Source: DASUPK01 sp963747425
GTDB taxonomy: Bacteria > Actinomycetota > Thermoleophilia > Solirubrobacterales > 70-9
Direction: 5' to 3'
Assembly: GCA_963747425.1 (NCBI GenBank)
Contig: CAVVFJ010000012.1
Coordinates: forward strand, 363,427 to 427,426
Length of the DNA stretch: 64,000 nt
The notes beneath the pieces are model-generated. The model was not told where the DNA came from, did not search any database, and saw only the letters and a program-made list of their open reading frames with translations. Positions 59,737 through 64,000 of the stretch are shown here, one piece after another. Position 1 is the first letter of the stretch. Each line of letters opens with the position of its first letter. A program made the position numbers and the translations under genes.

Positions 59737-61926
59737 GTGACCGACGAGCTCGCCCAGCAAACGACCGAATCGAGCGGGCCGGCGGCCGAGGGAGGGGCGA
59801 CGATCACGCCCGAGGCCGTGCGGACCAGCGCCTCCGAGCCCGATCTCACGGACCCGTCGCTCTACTTCAACCGCGAGCTCTCCTGGCTCGACTTCAACGA
59901 CCGCGTGCTTCAGCTTGCCGAGGATCCCCGCGTGCCGCTGCTGGAAAGGGTCAATTTCTCGGCGATCTACGAGGACAACCTCGACGAGTTCTTCATGGTG
60001 CGCGTCGCCGGCCTTCACGATCAGGTGGAGTCGAAGATCGACGCTCGCGGGGCGGACGCGATGTCCGCCGCCGACGTGATCGAGCTGATCCGCCAGCGGA
60101 CGATCGAGCTGCGCGCCCGCCTCCACCGCTGCTTCGCGGACGAGATCCGCCCGGCGCTGGCCGAGCACGGGATCCGGATCATCTCCCTATCCGATGCCAA
60201 CGCGGCGGAACGGGAGGAGGTGGAGCATCTCTTCACGAGCCAGGTCTTCCCGGCGCTGACGCCGCTGGTGATCGGCCGCGGCCGGCCCTTCCCCTACATC
60301 TCGAACCTGTCCCTGAACTGGGGCGTCCTGCTGCGCAACCCCGAGAAGGACGAAGAGGTCGCCGCCCGGGTGAAGGTGCCGAAGGAGCTGCTCCGCCGCT
60401 TTCTCTCGATCGGGGACGGGCTCACCTTCGTGCCCCTCGAGGACGTGATCGCGGCCAACCTCGACGACCTCTTCCCGGGAATGGAGATCGTCCACCAGTC
60501 GATGTTCCGCGTCACGCGCGACACCGATTACGACGTCTCGGACGAGGCCGACGACCTGCTGCTGGCGGTCGAGGAGGAGGTGCGCCGCCGCCGCTTCGGC
60601 GAGGTGGTTCGCCTCGAGGTCGCCCCCGACATGGAGCCGCGCCTCCGCGACCAGCTGGTCGAGGCGATGGACATCGATCCCGAGCAGGTCTTCGAGAGCC
60701 CGGGGCTCCTCGGCCTCGACGATCTCACCGACATCTATTCGGTCCAGGGATTCCGGGAGCTGCGCTATCCGGCCTGGCAGGGGGTCACACCGCCCCAGCT
60801 TCAGCAGGGCAGCCGCACTCAGCGTGAGGTCGACGTCTTCGGCGCAATGCGGCAGGGCGACATCCTCGTGCACCACCCATACGACTCCTTTGCCGGGTCT
60901 GTGGAGCGCTTCGTGCGCCAGGCGGTGGAGGACCCGAACGTGCTGGCGATCAAGCAGACGGTCTATCGGACCAGCGCCGACTCGCCGCTGGTCCCGGGTC
61001 TGATCGAGGCGTCGGAGGCCGGCAAGCAGGCGGTCTGCCTGGTGGAGCTGAAGGCGCGCTTCGATGAGAGCGCCAACATCGGCTGGGCGAGGGCACTGGA
61101 GGAGGCGGGCGTCCACGTCGTCTACGGCATCCCCGGCCTCAAGACCCATGTCAAGTGCATCCTGGTGGCGCGGCGCGAGGGCGACGGCGTGCGCAACTAC
61201 GTCCACATCGGGACCGGCAACTACAACCCGAAGACGGCCCGTATCTACACCGACTTCGGGCTCTTCACGGCCGATCCAGTGATCGGCGAGGACATCGCGG
61301 AGATGTTCAACTACCTGACCGGCTATGCACGGCCGACCGGCTACCAGAGGGTCCTGGTCGCGCCCTTCAACCTGAAGGAGGGGATCGTCGGCGAGATCGA
61401 GCGCATGATCGAGTCCCATACCCCGGAACGGCCGTCGCGGATCCGAATGAAGATGAACTCGCTTCTCGACCCGCCATGCATCCGCGCGCTCTACCGGGCC
61501 TCGCAGGCCGGTGTCCAGGTCGAGCTCAACATCCGCGGCATCTGCGCTCTTCGCCCCGGGGTTCCCGGCGTCTCGGAGAACATCCGCGTCGTCTCGATCG
61601 TCGGCCGTTTCCTCGAGCACTCGCGGATCTACTCGTTCGAGCGCCCGGACGAGCGCACGATCTACATCGGCTCAGCGGACCTGATGCCCCGCAACCTCTA
61701 CAACCGCGTCGAGCTGGTCACCCCGGTTTCGGATGAGGCGAATCACGCCCAGCTCACCGACGCGCTCGACCGCGCCTTCGCGGACAACACCAACTCCTGG
61801 GAGCTCAATGGCGACGGTGTCTGGTCGAGGCTGACGACCAACGGCGACCCGCCGCGCAACGAGCAGGCCGAGCTCCTCGACCGCCATGCCAAGCGCGCTG
61901 TCGAAGCGGCCGCCGTCAGCGCCTAG
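59737..61926 (+). CDS. ppk: Polyphosphate kinase 1
   Basis: The 729-aa protein shows the Ppk1 domains in order: N domain (LYFNRELSWLDFNDRVLQLAED), head domain, and two C domains with the autophosphorylated His in LKTHVKCILVARREGDGVRNYVHIGTGNYNPKTARIYTDFGLFT and a second active-site segment TIYIGSADLMPRNLYNRVELV. It makes polyphosphate from ATP at the membrane. GTG 59737 is the likely start; several nearby GTGs exist. The next gene, a PhoU-like protein, follows after 43 bp. Confidence 0.95.
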   Translation: MTDELAQQTTESSGPAAEGGATITPEAVRTSASEPDLTDPSLYFNRELSWLDFNDRVLQLAEDPRVPLLERVNFSAIYEDNLDEFFMVRVAGLHDQVESKIDARGADAMSAADVIELIRQRTIELRARLHRCFADEIRPALAEHGIRIISLSDANAAEREEVEHLFTSQVFPALTPLVIGRGRPFPYISNLSLNWGVLLRNPEKDEEVAARVKVPKELLRRFLSIGDGLTFVPLEDVIAANLDDLFPGMEIVHQSMFRVTRDTDYDVSDEADDLLLAVEEEVRRRRFGEVVRLEVAPDMEPRLRDQLVEAMDIDPEQVFESPGLLGLDDLTDIYSVQGFRELRYPAWQGVTPPQLQQGSRTQREVDVFGAMRQGDILVHHPYDSFAGSVERFVRQAVEDPNVLAIKQTVYRTSADSPLVPGLIEASEAGKQAVCLVELKARFDESANIGWARALEEAGVHVVYGIPGLKTHVKCILVARREGDGVRNYVHIGTGNYNPKTARIYTDFGLFTADPVIGEDIAEMFNYLTGYARPTGYQRVLVAPFNLKEGIVGEIERMIESHTPERPSRIRMKMNSLLDPPCIRALYRASQAGVQVELNIRGICALRPGVPGVSENIRVVSIVGRFLEHSRIYSFERPDERTIYIGSADLMPRNLYNRVELVTPVSDEANHAQLTDALDRAFADNTNSWELNGDGVWSRLTTNGDPPRNEQAELLDRHAKRAVEAAAVSA

Positions 61927-61969
61927 CTCCGCGCCCGCGCTCTGAGGCTCCTGCTAGGTTGGCGCCCCC

Positions 61970-62590
61970 GTGGCCCGGTTCTCCCTAGTCCCGAAGGACC
62001 GCGTCTTCTTCGACCTGTTCGCCGAAGGGGGCCAGAACACGCTGCGTACGGCGAAGCTGCTGCGGGACATGCTTCAGAAGTGGCCGGATGACGAGGGGCT
62101 CTCGACGGACATTCTCAAGGCAGAACAGGAGGGGGACCGGATCACCCACGACATCATCCAGCGGCTCAACACGACGTTCGTCACTCCCATCGACCGCGAG
62201 GACATCCACACGCTGGCGACCCAGATGGACGACATCGTCGACTACATGGAGGAGGTCGCGGACTTCATGGGCCTCTACAGCATCGAGGCACCGATGGACC
62301 AGGCGCAGGCGCTGGCCGAGGTGCTGGTCAAGTCCTGTGAGCAGCTCTATGGGCTCCTTCAACATCTGCGTGGCTTCAAGGATCTCGATCACTACTGGAT
62401 TGAGATCCACCGCCTCGAGAACGACGGCGACCGCATCTATCGGGACGCGATCGCCTCGCTCTTCTCGAACGGGATCGACCCGATGGTTGTGATTCGCTGG
62501 CGCGACATCTTCCTGAGGCTGGAGCGCGCAATCGACGCGACCGAGACATCGGCGTCCATCGTCGAGGGCATCGTCATCAAGAACGCGTGA
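61970..62590 (+). CDS. DUF47 family PhoU-like protein (Pit accessory)
   Basis: The 206-aa helical protein (FSLVPKDRVFFDLFAEGGQNTLRTAKLLRDMLQKW) has the DUF47/TIGR00153 pattern, with acidic E-x-x-x-D pairs in LKAEQEGDRITHDIIQRL and HRLENDGDRIYRDAIASLF. It is encoded 4 bp overlapping with pit, the usual pairing, and regulates or stabilises low-affinity phosphate uptake. GTG start at 61970. Confidence 0.92.
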   Translation: MARFSLVPKDRVFFDLFAEGGQNTLRTAKLLRDMLQKWPDDEGLSTDILKAEQEGDRITHDIIQRLNTTFVTPIDREDIHTLATQMDDIVDYMEEVADFMGLYSIEAPMDQAQALAEVLVKSCEQLYGLLQHLRGFKDLDHYWIEIHRLENDGDRIYRDAIASLFSNGIDPMVVIRWRDIFLRLERAIDATETSASIVEGIVIKNA

Positions 62591-63684
62591 GCAGCGACGT
62601 AATCCTCGTCATCGTTGTCGGCACTGCGCTCGTCTTCGACTTCACGAACGGATTCCACGACACGGCGAACGTCGTGGCAACGTCGATCTCCACTCACGCG
62701 ATGCCGCCGCGCGTGGCGGTCGCCTACGCGGCGATCTTCAACTTCGCCGGGGCTTTCATCTCGCTGGCGGTCGCTGCGACGGTCGCGACGGGCGTGGTGG
62801 ACGCGAACGTAGTCACCCCCACCGTCGTCTTCGCTGGGCTGGTCGGGGCGATCGTCTGGAACCTCGCGACCTGGTATTTCGGCTTGCCGTCGAGCTCGTC
62901 GCACGCGCTGATCGGAGGAGTCGTCGGCTCGACGTTCGCGGCTTCCGGGGCCAACGCCATCCTGGCCGATGGTCTTGTCGGGAAGGTGCTGATCCCTGCA
63001 GTGGTTGCGCCGGTGCTCGCGTTTGGCGTCGGCGCGATCGCGATCAACGTGATCTACACCATCCTCGGCAGAGAGCGGCCCGGGCCCGTGAACCGAGGCT
63101 TCAGGTTGGGTCAGGTCGTCTCAGGCGGAATGCTGGCGCTGGCCCACGGCACCAACGATGCGCAGAAGACGATGGGTGTGATCACGCTGGCACTGATCGC
63201 CAACGGCACGCTCCCTTCTGATGCCGATGTCCCCACTTGGGTGGTGATCTCCGCGGCCAGCGCGATCTCGCTCGGCACCTACGTTGGCGGGTGGAGGATC
63301 ATCCGCACGACCGGGACTCGGATCATCAAGATGGACGCGGCGCAGGGATTCTCGGCACAGGGGGCGGGGGCCGCCGTGATTCTCGCCTCGTCTCACTTCG
63401 GCTTCCCGCTCTCCACGACGCACGTGATCAACGGGGGGGTAATGGGGGCGGGAGCGGGCAAGAAGGTCTCGGCCGTTCGATGGGGCGTCGCGGGCAACAT
63501 CGTGGTCGCCTGGCTTCTGACCCTGCCCGCGGCGGCGGCGATGGGAGCGGCCACCTACGGTTTCTGCAATCTCTTCGGCGACGGCGCCGCGGGGCCGATC
63601 GTGGTCGTCCTGCTGGGTATTGGTGCGTTAGCTATGGCGTTCACTCGCCGGCTCCGGCAGGAGCCGCTGCCTGCGGGTGGGTAG
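62587..63684 (+). CDS. pit: Low-affinity inorganic phosphate transporter (Pit family)
   Basis: The 365-aa membrane protein has both PiT signatures: DFTNGFHDTANVVATSI near the N-terminus and LALAHGTNDAQKTMGVITLAL in the second half, with about ten helices. It couples phosphate (or metal-phosphate) uptake to a cation gradient. The GTG start overlaps the DUF47 stop (GTGA). The organism therefore has both Pst (high affinity) and Pit (low affinity) uptake within 25 kb. Confidence 0.95.
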   Translation: MSSDVILVIVVGTALVFDFTNGFHDTANVVATSISTHAMPPRVAVAYAAIFNFAGAFISLAVAATVATGVVDANVVTPTVVFAGLVGAIVWNLATWYFGLPSSSSHALIGGVVGSTFAASGANAILADGLVGKVLIPAVVAPVLAFGVGAIAINVIYTILGRERPGPVNRGFRLGQVVSGGMLALAHGTNDAQKTMGVITLALIANGTLPSDADVPTWVVISAASAISLGTYVGGWRIIRTTGTRIIKMDAAQGFSAQGAGAAVILASSHFGFPLSTTHVINGGVMGAGAGKKVSAVRWGVAGNIVVAWLLTLPAAAAMGAATYGFCNLFGDGAAGPIVVVLLGIGALAMAFTRRLRQEPLPAGG

Positions 63685-63692
63685 GAGGGTCC

Positions 63693-63932
63693 ATGGTTGC
63701 GACCATCGTGGAGACGAAGAACCTGCTGGAGACCATCGCCGCGTCGCTGATCGCGGGGGTCGGCGTCACCATGGCCTTCTCGTTTGTGATCTTCGGCGTG
63801 ACGCGATCGGCGGACATGGCTCGAAACGAGCGCCCGCTGCTCGCCACCGCCGCGGGTGGGCTCGCGGTACTGGGCGGGGCAGCGGTGGTCGCCGCGATCG
63901 TCTTCGGCATCATCGTGATGACATCGAAGTAG
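63693..63932 (+). CDS. Small two-helix membrane protein (79 aa)
   Basis: From ATG 63693 (TAGGAGGG site) the product has two membrane helices (LIAGVGVTMAFSFVIFGV and GLAVLGGAAVVAAIVFGIIVM) joined by a polar loop TRSADMARNERP. It follows pit after 8 bp on the same strand, so it is likely part of the uptake unit. No known family name; similar small proteins often follow pit in actinobacteria, which I state from memory only. Confidence 0.78.
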   Translation: MVATIVETKNLLETIAASLIAGVGVTMAFSFVIFGVTRSADMARNERPLLATAAGGLAVLGGAAVVAAIVFGIIVMTSK

Positions 63933-63934
63933 CG

Positions 63935-64000
63935 ATGGCCTCTGGAGCAACCGATCCCCCGCCGCACATACATCGGGACAGCGGCAGGCCGGAGACGGAG
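63935..64000 (+). CDS. Possible start of a further gene, cut by window end
   Basis: An open frame starts at ATG 63935 two bases after the previous stop and stays open for 22 codons to the end of the window (MASGATDPPPHIHRDSGRP...). It has no clear ribosome site; stop-codon context could allow coupled reinitiation. Nothing more can be said of its identity. Confidence 0.35.
   Translation, partial: MASGATDPPPHIHRDSGRPETE

Overview
The window is a dense, high-GC chromosome segment (roughly two thirds or more G+C by eye, with frequent GTG and TTG starts) from a Gram-positive, actinobacterial-type organism. Type III glutamine synthetase, type II NADH dehydrogenase, a class I-like HMG-CoA reductase, VOC proteins, a DUF2855 protein and an actinobacterial-style pst operon fit a member of the Thermoleophilia (Solirubrobacterales-like). 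That placement is inference from gene content; no rRNA is present to confirm it. I see no tRNA, rRNA, CRISPR array, insertion sequence, phage or plasmid gene.

Layout. 1-31 kb is a mosaic of short housekeeping and accessory operons: SDR, cold-shock protein, DUF899, DegV, HMG-CoA reductase, an arrestin-fold gene pair, an orphan ABC ATPase, a TetR/hydrolase divergon, an RsbW-like kinase, a desaturase-like oxidoreductase, NDH-2, a DMT transporter, an AMP-forming ligase, a CPA1 antiporter, a MarR-GNAT regulator, glutamine synthetase III, VOC proteins, a diguanylate cyclase, TMEM175, metallophosphoesterase, HAD, lipoate ligase and crotonase. 31-36 kb holds a DUF559 protein, an HXXEE membrane protein, a crotonase, an M23 peptidase and UppP.

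37.5-44.4 kb is a phosphate-starvation block: a PhoB-like response regulator, a short PstS-like C-lobe gene, a receiver-less winged-helix regulator, then pstS-pstC-pstA-pstB-phoU. 46-51 kb carries a flippase-like membrane protein and a divergent arsenic cluster (arsC, phosphoesterase, aquaporin on one side; arsR, arsM and a diiron R2-like protein on the other). 52-64 kb returns to phosphate and polyphosphate: Ppx, a CHAD domain split over two genes, GH31, a PHP-glycosyltransferase fusion, Ppk1, a DUF47 PhoU-like protein and a Pit transporter.

The most interesting signal is regulatory. Four promoters (receiver-less regulator, pstS, PHP-glycosyltransferase, flippase-like protein) share one architecture: core pentamers at strict 11-bp spacing (TTCAC/TTTAC-like) ending in GTAAC, with a -35/-10 pair 17 bp apart embedded. 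This looks like a local Pho regulon that includes a glycosyltransferase with a PHP domain, possibly for lipid or envelope remodelling.

A second signal is that four conserved genes (a STAS/SpoIIAA-like protein, MarR-GNAT, DUF559, ArsR) are each broken by what looks like one extra base. Either the assembly carries insertion errors or these are real lesions; the apparent ArsR-ArsM fusion is a product of one of them.
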